A stretch of 64,000 bases of DNA from Gemmatimonadaceae bacterium (GTDB taxonomy: Bacteria > Gemmatimonadota > Gemmatimonadetes > Gemmatimonadales > Gemmatimonadaceae), in the NCBI GenBank assembly GCA_016720905.1, contig JADKJT010000003.1, positions 1-64,000 on the forward strand, written 5' to 3'. The first letter of the stretch is position 1, and every line of letters begins with the position of its first letter. This document shows, piece by piece, positions 54,835 to 64,000 of the stretch. The position numbers were made by a program, and so were the translations under genes. The notes beneath the pieces were generated by a model, which worked only from the letters and a program-made list of their open reading frames with translations, searched no databases and had not been told where the DNA came from.

Positions 54835-56255
54835 CGCCCCTCCGCGGGTGAGGCCGGTGCTGCGGGCGACGACGCGAAGCGCGCCTGCGAATCGCGCTCG
54901 GCGTGCGCCAATCGCCGATGCGCGGCGGTGGCCAGGAACACACAGGACAGCGCATAGACGCCGGCGGTCGACAACGCGATCCCCGCGACGCCGAACCAGC
55001 GCATGAAGACCACATTCAACGCGATATTCACCGCGAGGTTCACCGCCGATCCGATGGAGAGCAACCGATTGGCCTGCAGTGCCGAGATGAGGCGCACATA
55101 CAGAATGCCCAGCAGGTGCACGGGTAGCTGCAGCAGATAGGCAGACTGCACGGTGGCCACCGTTGCCGTTTCGGCTGCGGTGAATGCCCCTCGCTGAAAG
55201 AGCAGGCGCACGATGGGGTCCGCCGCGGCGATCAGGACAATCGTTACCGGAATCGTCGTGCCGAGTATCAGGCGCGCGACGCGGCGCTCAAGCAAGCGAA
55301 TGGCTGGCCAATCCTCGCGCGCCACCAGCTCAGACAGATGGGGGAGCAGCGTGGTGCTGAGCGCGATCGCCCCCACGCTCATCATCACGGCGCTCAACTT
55401 GGTGCCAAAACCCAAGGCCGACACACTGCCCGGTGGCAACCAGGTCGCCATCGTCTGATCGACGACTGATGTCGCGCTCATGAGCACGGCGCCAGCCACG
55501 GCGGGCGCGTACTGCGCGCGCACGCGCGCGAGCGCCGCCCGTGTAGACGCGGACATCGTCGGTGGAACCCGCCAGACCAGCAGGGGCAGTCCGCGCGCGT
55601 GCAGCGCCACGGCAAAGATGGCGCCCTGCACCAGCGTTCCGCCAAGCAATCCACCCACCAAGAGGCCAACACCCAGCGAGCGATCGCCGATGAACAGTGC
55701 GAGCGCCATGCCGATCGGCTGCGCAATCGGTGCCAACGCGCTGGCGGCGTAGCCGCGTTCGGCCGCCAACAGCCCCGACCACGCGGCGCAGATGCCCTGC
55801 AGCAGTGTGTACGGGGCCAACCACATGGCCAACGTCGGCAGCGCCTCGCGCGTGGCGGGGGCGAGGCGACTGCCTGGCAATGTGCTGTAGGCCAACGACG
55901 CCACGCCCGCGACGATCGCCGCGAGGGCGAGCCAGCGAATGGTGTGCGCAAACACGGCGCGAGTGAGCACGCGCGCGGCCTCAACCCCTTCGCGCTCTCG
56001 CACGGCGATGTACGTCGGCGTCAAGGCGGCCGGCAGCGTTCCCGCGGCCACCGAGATGAGGAATCCGGGAACGACCAACGCCAGCAGAAAGGCATCGAGC
56101 TCAGCACCATTGCCGAATCGGGCCGCCACGAGGCTGTCCTTGAACAGCGCCACGACTTTCGCGGTGGCGGTGAGTCCGCCCACGACCAGCGCTGCACTCC
56201 AGAGGGACGGCCAACGCGTTGAACGCGAGGGGCCGATCGCGGTGATCGTGCTCAT
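54816..56255 (-). CDS. MurJ/Wzx-type lipid-linked oligosaccharide flippase
   Basis: A 479-residue membrane protein with about 13-14 helices of the MOP exporter superfamily. MurJ-like features are KVVALFKDSLVAARFGNGAELDAF (split here as KDSLVAARFG and ELDAFLLALVVPGF), AALTPTYIAVREREG and PIVRLLFQRGAFTAAET. The ATG at 56255 overlaps the asparagine synthase stop. Within this cluster it most likely flips the undecaprenyl-linked repeat unit rather than lipid II, but the MurJ-like sequence leaves both possible. Confidence 0.87.
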   Translation of the reverse strand: MSTITAIGPSRSTRWPSLWSAALVVGGLTATAKVVALFKDSLVAARFGNGAELDAFLLALVVPGFLISVAAGTLPAALTPTYIAVREREGVEAARVLTRAVFAHTIRWLALAAIVAGVASLAYSTLPGSRLAPATREALPTLAMWLAPYTLLQGICAAWSGLLAAERGYAASALAPIAQPIGMALALFIGDRSLGVGLLVGGLLGGTLVQGAIFAVALHARGLPLLVWRVPPTMSASTRAALARVRAQYAPAVAGAVLMSATSVVDQTMATWLPPGSVSALGFGTKLSAVMMSVGAIALSTTLLPHLSELVAREDWPAIRLLERRVARLILGTTIPVTIVLIAAADPIVRLLFQRGAFTAAETATVATVQSAYLLQLPVHLLGILYVRLISALQANRLLSIGSAVNLAVNIALNVVFMRWFGVAGIALSTAGVYALSCVFLATAAHRRLAHAERDSQARFASSPAAPASPAEGRCASAA

Positions 56256-58170
56256 GAGGTGCGCCACGCCTGAAACATCAGGATCGACCAGAGCGATGAT
56301 GCCCAGTTGCGGCGACTGCTGCGGTGCTCCGTCCACGCGGTCACAATCGGTGCGATGTCGAACAGGCCATCGCGGCGCAGGGCGTCGGGAGCCAGCAGAT
56401 CGTCGGCCCAGTCGCGCAGCGGGCCGCGCAGCCATTCGGCCACGGGAATTCCGAATCCCTGCTTCGGTCGTTCCACCAACGTGCGTGGCACATAGCGATC
56501 GAGGACCTGACGCACGATCCACTTGCCTTGTCCGCCCTGACGCCAATAGTGCGCGGGCAGGCGCCAGGCGAATTCCGCGATGCGATGGTCCAGCAGCGGC
56601 GCCCGCGACTCCAGACTCGCCGCCATCGCGGCCCGATCGACCTTCACTTGTCGTCCGGCAGGTAGCTGACCTGATCATGCATCATCATTTCGGCCAGCAA
56701 TCCTCCCCGCTGGCCGTCAAACGGGTCCATCAGTGCCGTCATCGGCTCCGCCCCGTTGCGCACGATGCGCGCCGGCCGCCGCCACGCCGAAACAAGGTCG
56801 CGGTAGAACTCGGTCGACGTCGGCGCATCGAAGAGTTCCGCCAGCTTGTGCAGGCGGTCACCGGTCACGCCCCGGGCGTGCAGACCCGTCGGTCGGAGCG
56901 CCGCATTCCACCGCTCTGGTGCGACGGCCGTGACCACGCCCGACGCCGCTGCGCGCAATGGACGCGGCACCATCGACAGCCGGGACCACGCGCGCTGCGC
57001 AATGCCGTAGCGCTCATATCCACCAAACAGCTCGTCCCCGCCATCACCTGACAGCGACACCGTCACGTGGCGTCGCGCCAGTGAGGCCAGCAGCGTGGTG
57101 GGAATCTGCGAGGAGTCCGCGAACGGCTCGTTGTAGATGGCCGGCAGGTGCGGGATGACGTCGAGGGCATCCTGCGCGGTGACATACATCGACGTATGCT
57201 CCGTGCCCAGATGCTTCGCGACCGCTTCTGCATGTGGCGCCTCGTCAAACCCGACTTCGCGGAAGCCGATGGAAAACGTGCGTACCGGACGCGCACTCTC
57301 GGCCTGCATCATCGCCACGACGAGCGACGAGTCGATACCGCCGGACAGGAAGGCCCCGATCGGCACGTCGGCGACCATCTGGTCGCGCACCACCTCGCGC
57401 ATGAGCGCGTCGAGCTGGTCGGTGCAGCGCTCGGGGGCGTCTTCGAACGGATGCGCCAGGCCGAACGCCGCTGCCGTACGCACGCTCCAGTAGACCGTCG
57501 ACTCCCGCGTGTTCCAGTTCGGCGCGTTGAACGTGACGATGCAGCCCGGCTCGACTTTCTCGACGCCCTGAAAGATGGCGTACGGCGCCGGGACGTAGCC
57601 GTGACGCAGAAACAAGGAGAGCGCCGCCGGATCGATGGCGGTACGAAAGTCCGGATGAATTCGCAGGGCTTTCAACTCGGACGCAAACGCAATGCCCGCG
57701 CCGCACTGCGCGATGTACAACGGTTTTTCGCCGAAACGGTCGCGCGCCAGTTGGAGCGTGCGCGTTTCACGGTCCCAGAGCGCAATCGCGAACATGCCAG
57801 TGCAGCGCGCGAGCGCCGCCTGCAGACCGTCGCGCTCCACCAGAGCCAGCAGGACCTCGGTGTCGGAGTGTCCGCGAAACTGCGTGCCCTGGACGCTCAG
57901 TTCGTCGCGCAGCGCGCGGTAGTTGTAGATCTCGCCATTGAAGGCGATCTGAAAGCGCTGTCCGGCCGATGCCATCGGCTGATGACCGAGCGGGCTCAGG
58001 TCGACGATGGAGAGGCGGCGATGCCCCAGTGCAATGCCCGTATCCGGATCGCACCACGCGCCGGAGTCGTCCGGACCACGATGCACGATCGCGTCGGTCA
58101 TTCCCCGAAGGGTCTGGACCGCCGTCGCGTCATCGAGTCGCGTCGACCAGAAGCCGGCGATGCCGCACAT
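56252..58170 (-). CDS. asnB: Glutamine-hydrolysing asparagine synthase, frameshifted near the 3' end
   Basis: The ATG at 58170 gives the Ntn glutaminase start MCGIAGFWST, with HRGPDDSGAW and FNGEIYNYRALRDEL. The synthetase domain has the PP-loop SGGIDSSLVVAMM and SLSGDGGDELFGGYERYG. At 56646 the frame ends in YLPDDK-stop where the family reads YLPDDxLxKVDRA. The neighbouring frame continues at once with KVDRAAMAASLESRAPLLD and QGFGIPVAEWLRG to the stop at 56252. A net loss of about 4 bases explains this. In polysaccharide clusters such enzymes amidate uronic acids or amino sugars, which fits the UDP-glucuronate genes upstream. Confidence 0.87.
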
Positions 58171-58532
58171 GATTCGTGATCCGAATGGAATTGAGCCGTT
58201 GGGCTCGTTGGCGAATACGCGCGACTCGGCAGCTCCTGCCGTCGGGAAGGGCAGGACGTGCCGGGTCACGTGGCCGAAAACGGCCACTCCGAATAGACGA
58301 TCTGTGCGAAGGGTTGATACAAGGCGTTGCCAGGTAACGAGTTGGACTCGCCCATACGGCCGACGTTCCGGTCCGGTAACGCTTTCCACACCCTTCACAC
58401 ACCGTAGCCAAAAGCAGGAGCTGTGCCGCGCCGAATGCGGCGCATGGCGCGAGATGTGTGCACAAACGACGAGCGCCCGACGCGTGAACGTCGGGCGCTG
58501 CGTGGACTGCGCGAAACATCCAACCGCGCGCG
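58171..58532. other. Intergenic region between ugd and asnB
   Basis: About 360 bases in an otherwise gapless gene run. It contains a terminator-like hairpin near the ugd end and probably a promoter for the downstream polysaccharide operon. No convincing promoter boxes or coding sequence were recognised. Confidence 0.5.
58472..58499 (-). terminator. Hairpin after ugd
   Basis: An 11-bp perfect stem (AGCGCCCGACG, 58472-58482, against 58489-58499) with a 6-base loop, about 34 bases beyond the ugd stop in the transcribed direction. The following T-run is weak (TCGTCGTTTG), so termination may be partial. Confidence 0.55.
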
Positions 58533-59837
58533 CTAGCGGCGCCCGATGCTCGAATACAGGAAGCCGGCCGCGCGCATGTCGTCCGGGCGATAAACATTGC
58601 GGAGATCCACCAGCACGCGCGCACGCATTGCCGCGCCCAGTTGCTCGAGATCGAGCGCGCGGAATTCGTTCCATTCCGTGATCAATACCAGTACGTCGGC
58701 GCCGGCCGCTGCGTCGTACGCATCGTCGCACCACTGCACATCGGGCAACAGCGATTGGGCTTCGTGCATTGCCGCCGGATCGTAGGCGCGAATGATCGCC
58801 CCCGCGTCCTGCAAGGCCGGAACGATCGCGAGGCTCGGGGCCTCACGCATATCATCGGTATTCGGCTTGAACGCCACGCCAAGCACCGCCACCGTCTTTC
58901 CCCGGACACTGCCGCCGCACGCCTGTATCACCCGGGACGCCATCGCACCCTTTCGCGTGTCGTTCACCTGCACGACCGTTTCGACCAATCGTGCCGGCGA
59001 TCCGTATTCCTGCGCCGTGCGCACGAGGGCGAGGGTGTCCTTCGGGAAACACGATCCCCCATAGCCAGGACCGGCGTGCAGGAACTTCTTGCCAATGCGG
59101 CCGTCGAGCCCCATGCCGCGCGCGACATCCTGCACGTTGGCGCCGACCTTTTCGCACAGGTCGGCGATTTCATTGATGAAGGTGATCTTGGTGGCCAGAA
59201 AGGCATTGGCCGCGTACTTGGTGAGTTCCGCTGTCTCCAGCGTAGTCATCACCACTGGCGTTTCCATGAGATACAGCGGGCGATACAGCGCCTGCATCAC
59301 CTCGCGCGCCCGATCGGTTTCGGCACCGATGACGACGCGATCGGGCCGCATGAAATCAGTAATGGCCGAGCCTTCCCGCAAAAATTCCGGATTGGACGCC
59401 ACGTCGAAGTCGGCGGCGGGATTCGTAGCCCGAATGATGTCCTCGACTCGCCGACCTGTACCGACGGGCACCGTGCTCTTGGTGACCACCACGGTATATC
59501 CCGTCATGGCGCGGGCCACGTCAGCCGCGGCCGCCTCAACGAACCGCAGATCGGCGTGACCATCACCGCGACGCGACGGCGTACCGACGGCAATGAACAC
59601 CGCATCGGCTCCGGCAACGGCCTCAGCCAGATCGGTGGTGAACGAGAGTCGTCCCGACTTGACGCCCTTCGCCACCAAGTCATCAAGACCCGGTTCGTAA
59701 ATGGGAATCTCACCGCGCCGCAAGCGCTCCACCTTAGAAGCGTCGAGGTCGACGCACACGACGGTCGGACCAAACTCGGCAAAACACGCACCGGACACGA
59801 GCCCCACATATCCGGTGCCGATCATGGCAATCTTCAT
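58533..59837 (-). CDS. ugd: UDP-glucose 6-dehydrogenase
   Basis: A 434-residue NAD-dependent enzyme oxidising UDP-glucose to UDP-glucuronate. The Rossmann motif is MIGTGYVGLVSGACFAEFG, followed by AVFIAVGTPSRRGDG and the TKSTVPVGTG segment. The catalytic cysteine is in GPGYGGSCFPKD, and the C-terminal nucleotide-binding domain begins VAVLGVAFKPNTDDMREAPS. It lies 7 bases downstream of an epimerase that uses its product, so together they supply uronic acid sugars to the polysaccharide pathway. Confidence 0.95.
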   Translation of the reverse strand: MKIAMIGTGYVGLVSGACFAEFGPTVVCVDLDASKVERLRRGEIPIYEPGLDDLVAKGVKSGRLSFTTDLAEAVAGADAVFIAVGTPSRRGDGHADLRFVEAAAADVARAMTGYTVVVTKSTVPVGTGRRVEDIIRATNPAADFDVASNPEFLREGSAITDFMRPDRVVIGAETDRAREVMQALYRPLYLMETPVVMTTLETAELTKYAANAFLATKITFINEIADLCEKVGANVQDVARGMGLDGRIGKKFLHAGPGYGGSCFPKDTLALVRTAQEYGSPARLVETVVQVNDTRKGAMASRVIQACGGSVRGKTVAVLGVAFKPNTDDMREAPSLAIVPALQDAGAIIRAYDPAAMHEAQSLLPDVQWCDDAYDAAAGADVLVLITEWNEFRALDLEQLGAAMRARVLVDLRNVYRPDDMRAAGFLYSSIGRR

Positions 59838-59844
59838 ATGCCTT

Positions 59845-60861
59845 TCAATCCCCTATCTGGTAGTAGTTGCGGTACCATTCGACAAAGCGCTGCACGCCAA
59901 GCTCGATCGGCGTCTTGGGTGCAAACCCCACGTCCTGCACCAGCGCCTCGACGTCCGCGTAGGTGGCGGGTACATCGCCCGGCTGCATCGGCAGCATGCG
60001 CTTCTCGGCCGTGCGACCCAGCGCCTGTTCCAGCGTGGCGATCAGGTGCATCAACTCCACGGGATTATTGTTGCCGATGTTGTACAACCGGTAGGGCGCC
60101 TTGCTGGTTGCCGAATCCGGCACATCGGAATTCCAGTCGGGATTGGACTGCGCCGTGTGATCGCTGGTGCGAATGACGCCTTCGACGATGTCGTCGATGT
60201 ACGTGAAATCACGACGCATCTTCCCGTGATTGAACACGTCGATCGGCTTGCCCTCGAGGATGGCCTTGGTAAACAGGAAGAGGGCCATATCCGGGCGGCC
60301 CCAGGGCCCATACACCGTGAAGAACCGTAGTCCGGTGGTGGGCAAACCGTACAAATGACTGTAGGTGTGCGCCATCAGTTCATTGGCCTTCTTGGTGGCC
60401 GCATAGAGCGACACCGGATGGTCGACATTCTGGTGCACCGAAAACGGCATGGCCGTATTCGCGCCGTACACGCTGGACGACGACGCATACGTCAGATGCT
60501 GCACGCCGTGATGGCGGCATCCCTCGAGGATGTGCAGGAATCCGACCAGGTTGCTGTCGACATAGGCGTGAGGGTGCGTGAGCGAGTAACGCACCCCGGC
60601 TTGCGCGGCCAAGTGGATCACGCGATCGAACCGCTCTTCCCGAAACAGGCGCTCCACGCCGTCGCGATCGCCGAGCTCCATGCGCATCATGCGGAAGCCG
60701 GCGTGCGGCGCCAGCCGCGCCAGACGCGCTTCCTTGAGCGTCGGATCGTAATAGTCGTTGACGTTGTCGAAGCCGACCACTTCATCACCACGCGCCAGCA
60801 ATCGCTCGCTCGTGTTGTAGCCGATAAAGCCGGCAGCGCCGGTGACCAGAATCTTCGCCAT
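59845..60861 (-). CDS. UDP-glucuronate 4-epimerase-like NAD-dependent epimerase
   Basis: A 338-residue short-chain dehydrogenase/epimerase. NAD-binding GxxGxxG is in LVTGAAGFIGYN, the catalytic Tyr-Lys in SLYAATKKANELMAH, and the serine in YASSSSVYGAN. Sequence features such as AQAGVRYSLTHPHAYVDSN, TVYGPWGRPDMALFLFTKAI and MQPGDVPATYADVEAL are those of UDP-glucuronate 4-epimerases that form UDP-galacturonate. It starts 8 bases after the EamA transporter gene and precedes ugd. Confidence 0.92.
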   Translation of the reverse strand: MAKILVTGAAGFIGYNTSERLLARGDEVVGFDNVNDYYDPTLKEARLARLAPHAGFRMMRMELGDRDGVERLFREERFDRVIHLAAQAGVRYSLTHPHAYVDSNLVGFLHILEGCRHHGVQHLTYASSSSVYGANTAMPFSVHQNVDHPVSLYAATKKANELMAHTYSHLYGLPTTGLRFFTVYGPWGRPDMALFLFTKAILEGKPIDVFNHGKMRRDFTYIDDIVEGVIRTSDHTAQSNPDWNSDVPDSATSKAPYRLYNIGNNNPVELMHLIATLEQALGRTAEKRMLPMQPGDVPATYADVEALVQDVGFAPKTPIELGVQRFVEWYRNYYQIGD

Positions 60862-60869
60862 GCGGATCC

Positions 60870-61847
60870 TCAGGGAGTCGGGCGACCCGTATGGTCCCCC
60901 TCGTGCGATGAGGACGAATGTAACCGGCCCAACGCCACGTTCGGCCGCTGAAGCAGCAGGACAGCGGCCATGATGGCGGCGCCGCCGACCAGCGTTCCGC
61001 CGCCGACTCCCTGGCCGAGCGCCAGGACGCCCACCAGTGTGGTCCAGAACGGCTCGATGGTGGACGTGATGGCCGTCCGGACCGCTCCCAGTCGTGACAA
61101 GCCGGCCAGAAACCCCAGAAAGGCGCCAGCCGACAACACACCCTGCAGCATGCTCGCCGCCATGGAGCGCGCGTCATGATGGGCAAACAGCGTCCCGGTA
61201 CTGAGCGCCCAGGTCAGGAACAATACGGCGCCGCCCAGCGAGATCGCCCGGGCGACATCCAGCGGCGCCCGGGTGCGTTGCAGCGCACTGAGCACCGGGA
61301 TGTAGCCCGCGTACACCAGGGCGGCGACCAGACTCACCATGACGCCCGTGGGGTTGAGCGACGCGGCCGACGGTGCCCCCACCATCGCTCCGATTCCTCC
61401 CAGCGCCAGCAAGAGCGCAATTACGCGTCCCGGTCCCAGTGGCTCGATGCCACGCACCGCCGTCATGATGGCCACCCACGCCGGATACGTGTAGAACAGA
61501 AACGCTGACGTCGATGCCGGAATCCAGCGCAACGACACCAGTGCCAGTGTCGCCACCGACGCCTGACCGCCGCCGGCTACCAACAGCACACGCCATGAAT
61601 ACCACGGTGCGGCCCCGAAACCGCGCGCCTGCGCCGCCGCGGCGTGGACGGGCGATGGACGCCATGCAGCGTACAGCATCAACAGCACCGCCGTGGTGGC
61701 GTACCGCAACGCCTGAATGCCCTGCAGGGCCACGCCGCTCTTGAGCGCGATCACCGTGAGCGGCGAGATGGATCCGAAACAGCAGGCACTCACGGCGACC
61801 AGCAATGTCGCGCGCAGAATCTCGCGGCGCGCGTGGGCCGGCGTCAC
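60870..61847 (-). CDS. EamA/DMT-family transporter
   Basis: A 325-residue protein of ten predicted membrane helices in two EamA repeats: ATLLVAVSACCFGSISPLTV opens the first and GVMVSLVAALVYAGYIPVLS the second, with TITSTIEPFWTTLVGVLALG (sequence TAITSTIEPFWTTLVGVLAL) near the end. The substrate is unknown; family members export metabolites or amino acids. The GTG at 61847 overlaps the mgtE stop in a GTGA. The frame further upstream (to 62180) lies inside mgtE and is not used. Confidence 0.85.
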   Translation of the reverse strand: MTPAHARREILRATLLVAVSACCFGSISPLTVIALKSGVALQGIQALRYATTAVLLMLYAAWRPSPVHAAAAQARGFGAAPWYSWRVLLVAGGGQASVATLALVSLRWIPASTSAFLFYTYPAWVAIMTAVRGIEPLGPGRVIALLLALGGIGAMVGAPSAASLNPTGVMVSLVAALVYAGYIPVLSALQRTRAPLDVARAISLGGAVLFLTWALSTGTLFAHHDARSMAASMLQGVLSAGAFLGFLAGLSRLGAVRTAITSTIEPFWTTLVGVLALGQGVGGGTLVGGAAIMAAVLLLQRPNVALGRLHSSSSHEGDHTGRPTP

Positions 61848-63259
61848 AGCAACGTGCCGCTCAGCACCAGATAGGCGACGCTGAAATAGATGCTGACCGC
61901 GGACACATCCACCAGCGTGGCCACGAGCGGCGCCGACGCGCTGGCCGGGTCGAGCCCGAAGCGCTTGAGGAGAAACGGCAGCATCGATCCGGTCACCGAG
62001 CCCATCATGACAATGCCGATCAACGACGCACCGACCGCAAGCGCGACTTTGACATAGTGGTCGCCATACGGATACAGGCCAAGCTGCTGCCACACGACAA
62101 TGCGCAGGATCGCGATACATCCCAGGATGGCACCGAGAATCAGGCCAGCCGGAATCTCGCGCAGCAGCACGCGCCACCAATCACGCACCCGGACTTCGCC
62201 CAGCGCCATCGCGCGAATGATCAGCGAAGTGGCCTGCGATCCTGAATTGCCGCCCGAGCTCATGATGAGCGGAATGAACATCGCCAGCATCGACGCCTTT
62301 TCGATATCCCCCTGATAGTGCGCCATGGCCGACGCCGTCAGCATCTCGCCCACCGCCAGCACCGACAGCCAGCCACCGCGCTTGCGCACGTTCTGCCACA
62401 GGCCGATCTGCATGTAGGGCTCATCGAGGGCCTCCATGCCGCCCACCTTCTGCGCATCCTCGGTCTGCTCTTCCTGGATGACGTCGATGACGTCGTCCAC
62501 CGTGACTACGCCCAGCAGACGACCATCCTGATCGACAACCGGCAGCGCCACCAGGTCGTAGTTCGACGTCAGCTGCGAGACTTCTTCCTGCAGCGTTTCC
62601 GGTGGCACACTGACAACTTCGTCCCACGCGAGCTCGCCGATGCGCGACCCTTCGGCGGCCGCCAGCAGTTCGCGCAGCGACAGCACGCCGCGCAACCGGC
62701 CGTTCACGTCGGTCGTGTAAATCGTGTACATCGCCTCGCGCCGGCCAGCGCGAGCCATGGTGCGCACCGCCAGCAGCGCCGCTTCCACGGTCAGGGTTTC
62801 GTCCACCGACACGAACTCGGTGGTCATGAGACCACCCGCCGTATACGGGTCGTACTGGAGCAGTCGCTCCGTTTCCGCCTTGTCCGCCGGTCCGAGCGCC
62901 GACAGAATCTCGTCGGCGGTCTCCTCGTCGAGTTCATCGAGCGCGTCAGCGCGCTCGTCGGGGTCCATCTCGGCGACAATCGACGCCGCCTCGTGCGTGG
63001 TCAGCTCCTCGAGCACCTGCGTGCGCAGGTCATCGTCGAGGTACTCCAACACGTCGGCGGCGCGCTGCTTTCCCAGCGCGGCCAGAAAGGCGCGCACCTG
63101 ATCCTCCGGCATCGCCTCAGCGACGTCGGCGAGATCGGCCGGGTGCATTTCCTCCGTTTGTGGCCCGATGCTCCCGGGTGCCTCCTCAAGCAACTCAAGA
63201 AGGTCGGGCACGAGCAGCGCCGCGAGCGGCCGCATCTTGTCGTTCCGGGGTGACATCAT
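61844..63259 (-). CDS. mgtE: MgtE-type magnesium transporter
   Basis: A 471-residue channel. The N-terminal MgtE domain has LHPADLADVAE-like EEMHPADLADVAEAM, LDDDLRTQVLEEL and MDPDERADALDEL. Paired CBS domains follow (LLQYDPYTAGGLMTTEFVSV, LALPVVDQDGRLLGVVTVDD as VALPVVDQDGRLLGVV), and then a five-helix pore with PLIMSSGGNSGSQATSLIIR. The ATG at 63259 follows a GGGAGG ribosome binding site. No M-box riboswitch was recognised; a short hairpin lies just upstream. It is first in a long minus-strand gene run. Confidence 0.94.
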   Translation of the reverse strand: MMSPRNDKMRPLAALLVPDLLELLEEAPGSIGPQTEEMHPADLADVAEAMPEDQVRAFLAALGKQRAADVLEYLDDDLRTQVLEELTTHEAASIVAEMDPDERADALDELDEETADEILSALGPADKAETERLLQYDPYTAGGLMTTEFVSVDETLTVEAALLAVRTMARAGRREAMYTIYTTDVNGRLRGVLSLRELLAAAEGSRIGELAWDEVVSVPPETLQEEVSQLTSNYDLVALPVVDQDGRLLGVVTVDDVIDVIQEEQTEDAQKVGGMEALDEPYMQIGLWQNVRKRGGWLSVLAVGEMLTASAMAHYQGDIEKASMLAMFIPLIMSSGGNSGSQATSLIIRAMALGEVRVRDWWRVLLREIPAGLILGAILGCIAILRIVVWQQLGLYPYGDHYVKVALAVGASLIGIVMMGSVTGSMLPFLLKRFGLDPASASAPLVATLVDVSAVSIYFSVAYLVLSGTLL

Positions 63260-63275
63260 AGGGGGCCCCTCCCGA

Positions 63276-63296
63276 GGTGAGTAATGGCTACTCACC
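63276..63296 (-). promoter_or_regulatory. Hairpin in the mgtE leader
   Basis: An 8-bp perfect inverted repeat (GGTGAGTA/TACTCACC) with a 5-base loop, 17 bases before the mgtE start codon and next to the ribosome binding site. Its place suggests an effect on translation or a regulator site; it does not match the M-box consensus. Confidence 0.35.
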
Positions 63297-63414
63297 GCCG
63301 CGCGGCGTTCTGGGTTGTGTTGAAGCGTGACGGGTTCCGCCACCGGACTCGGAACATGCGCGAGGGGGGTGGCGGCGGGCGCAAGTTAGCGAGGCGTCAA
63401 GGCCCCGAGAAGCG

Positions 63415-63990
63415 CTACCGCACCGTGGTGTAGGTCACGCGTCGCCCGGTGGGTAGCTCGATCACGCTGCGCCAGTATCTAAGGGGTCGCACCAACACCC
63501 CGCTTTCGTAGAAAGCCGTGTCGGTGACATTGCGAGACGGGTCGGGATGCGGCCGCGTGATATAGAGGACGTCTCCCACTCGCACGACATCCACAACGGT
63601 CGAATCGGTCTGCACGCTGCCGCCCTCGGCCGCCGACGAGAAAGTCCGGATATCCGACATGCGTCCGGTGGAGACCGTGGTATCTCGCCCATTGCCGCCA
63701 CCGGACCCCGTACCGCCGCGATCATCGAATATTCGGGTATCGGTGGTACGCCCGAGATCGAGCGGCACTAAACGCGCTTCGATAAAATACGTGAAAGCGA
63801 GGTCGAGGGGGCTTAACCGGAAGCGATAGGGCAGGGCGCCGCCGTCAATCATGGTCGCCTTGAAGTACGTCGATCGCGCCGGATCCGGCCCACCGACCGG
63901 ACTGGCCCCGCACGCGCCCACCCCACCAGCGGCCATGGCCAAAACCGCGATCCGGCGCCAGCCTGCCGCTCGGCTTGAAAATCTGCGCAT
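63415..63990 (-). CDS. Lipoprotein of unknown function
   Basis: A 191-residue protein with a lipoprotein signal (AVLAMAAGGVGACG, Cys near residue 27). The mature part is beta-rich with a Gly/Thr/Ser-rich central loop (GTGSGGGNGRDTTVSTG). It ends with VVDVVRVGDVLYITRPHPD and YTTVR. No family was recognised. It lies about 155 bases upstream of mgtE in the same direction and has no other obvious partner in the window. Confidence 0.6.
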   Translation of the reverse strand: MRRFSSRAAGWRRIAVLAMAAGGVGACGASPVGGPDPARSTYFKATMIDGGALPYRFRLSPLDLAFTYFIEARLVPLDLGRTTDTRIFDDRGGTGSGGGNGRDTTVSTGRMSDIRTFSSAAEGGSVQTDSTVVDVVRVGDVLYITRPHPDPSRNVTDTAFYESGVLVRPLRYWRSVIELPTGRRVTYTTVR

Positions 63991-64000
63991 CGGACCTCCT

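Overview
The window is GC-rich DNA from what looks like a diderm environmental bacterium, most plausibly a member of the Gemmatimonadota. This is inferred from gene content: paired DUF4097 proteins beside ECF sigma/anti-sigma genes, a long multicopper oxidase, imuAB, many lipoproteins and ATGA/GTGA gene overlaps. No rRNA, tRNA, CRISPR array or insertion sequence was recognised, so the taxonomy is not proven.

Layout. 1-12.6 kb: end of a multicopper oxidase, a ClC transporter, an MscS channel, an amidohydrolase and acetyltransferase pair, an orphan Phd/YefM antitoxin with its own promoter and operator, a shredded PRC-barrel gene, the imuA-imuB mutagenesis genes, a HigBA toxin-antitoxin pair and secreted proteins. 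This part is unusually rich in frameshifts: about ten events in eight genes. 12.1-17.1 kb: an ECF sigma/anti-sigma/Spy-like operon with a perfect terminator, several secreted proteins and a TetA-type MFS exporter. 17.16-18.87 kb: an extremely GC-rich low-complexity tract that I cannot identify. 18.9-26 kb: radical SAM protein, pterin carbinolamine dehydratase, two secreted proteins, and a sigma/anti-sigma/DUF4097/DUF4097 operon. 26.0-32.3 kb: three overlapping genes (N6-adenine methyltransferase, SNF2-type helicase, HAD phosphatase) that resemble part of a DNA-modification or defence system. 32.6-45.1 kb: D-amino-acid aminotransferase and LD-carboxypeptidase (peptidoglycan turnover), a broken rhodanese, Nudix, gamma-glutamyltransferase, a manganese operon (mntH-uspA-mntR) with a DtxR/MntR-type palindrome at its start, glycogen branching enzyme and SURF1.

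45.2-63.3 kb is one long minus-strand surface-polysaccharide region. It holds UDP-sugar supply (ugd, UDP-glucuronate epimerase), asparagine synthase, a MurJ/Wzx-type flippase, an O-antigen ligase/polymerase, a Wzz-like chain-length protein, several GT4 glycosyltransferases including a tandem fusion, and a PglC/PglD/PglE-like set that would make and load an amino-sugar onto the lipid carrier. mgtE and an EamA transporter lie directly upstream in the same direction. Most genes overlap by four bases, which suggests translational coupling. No PglF-type dehydratase is in the window.
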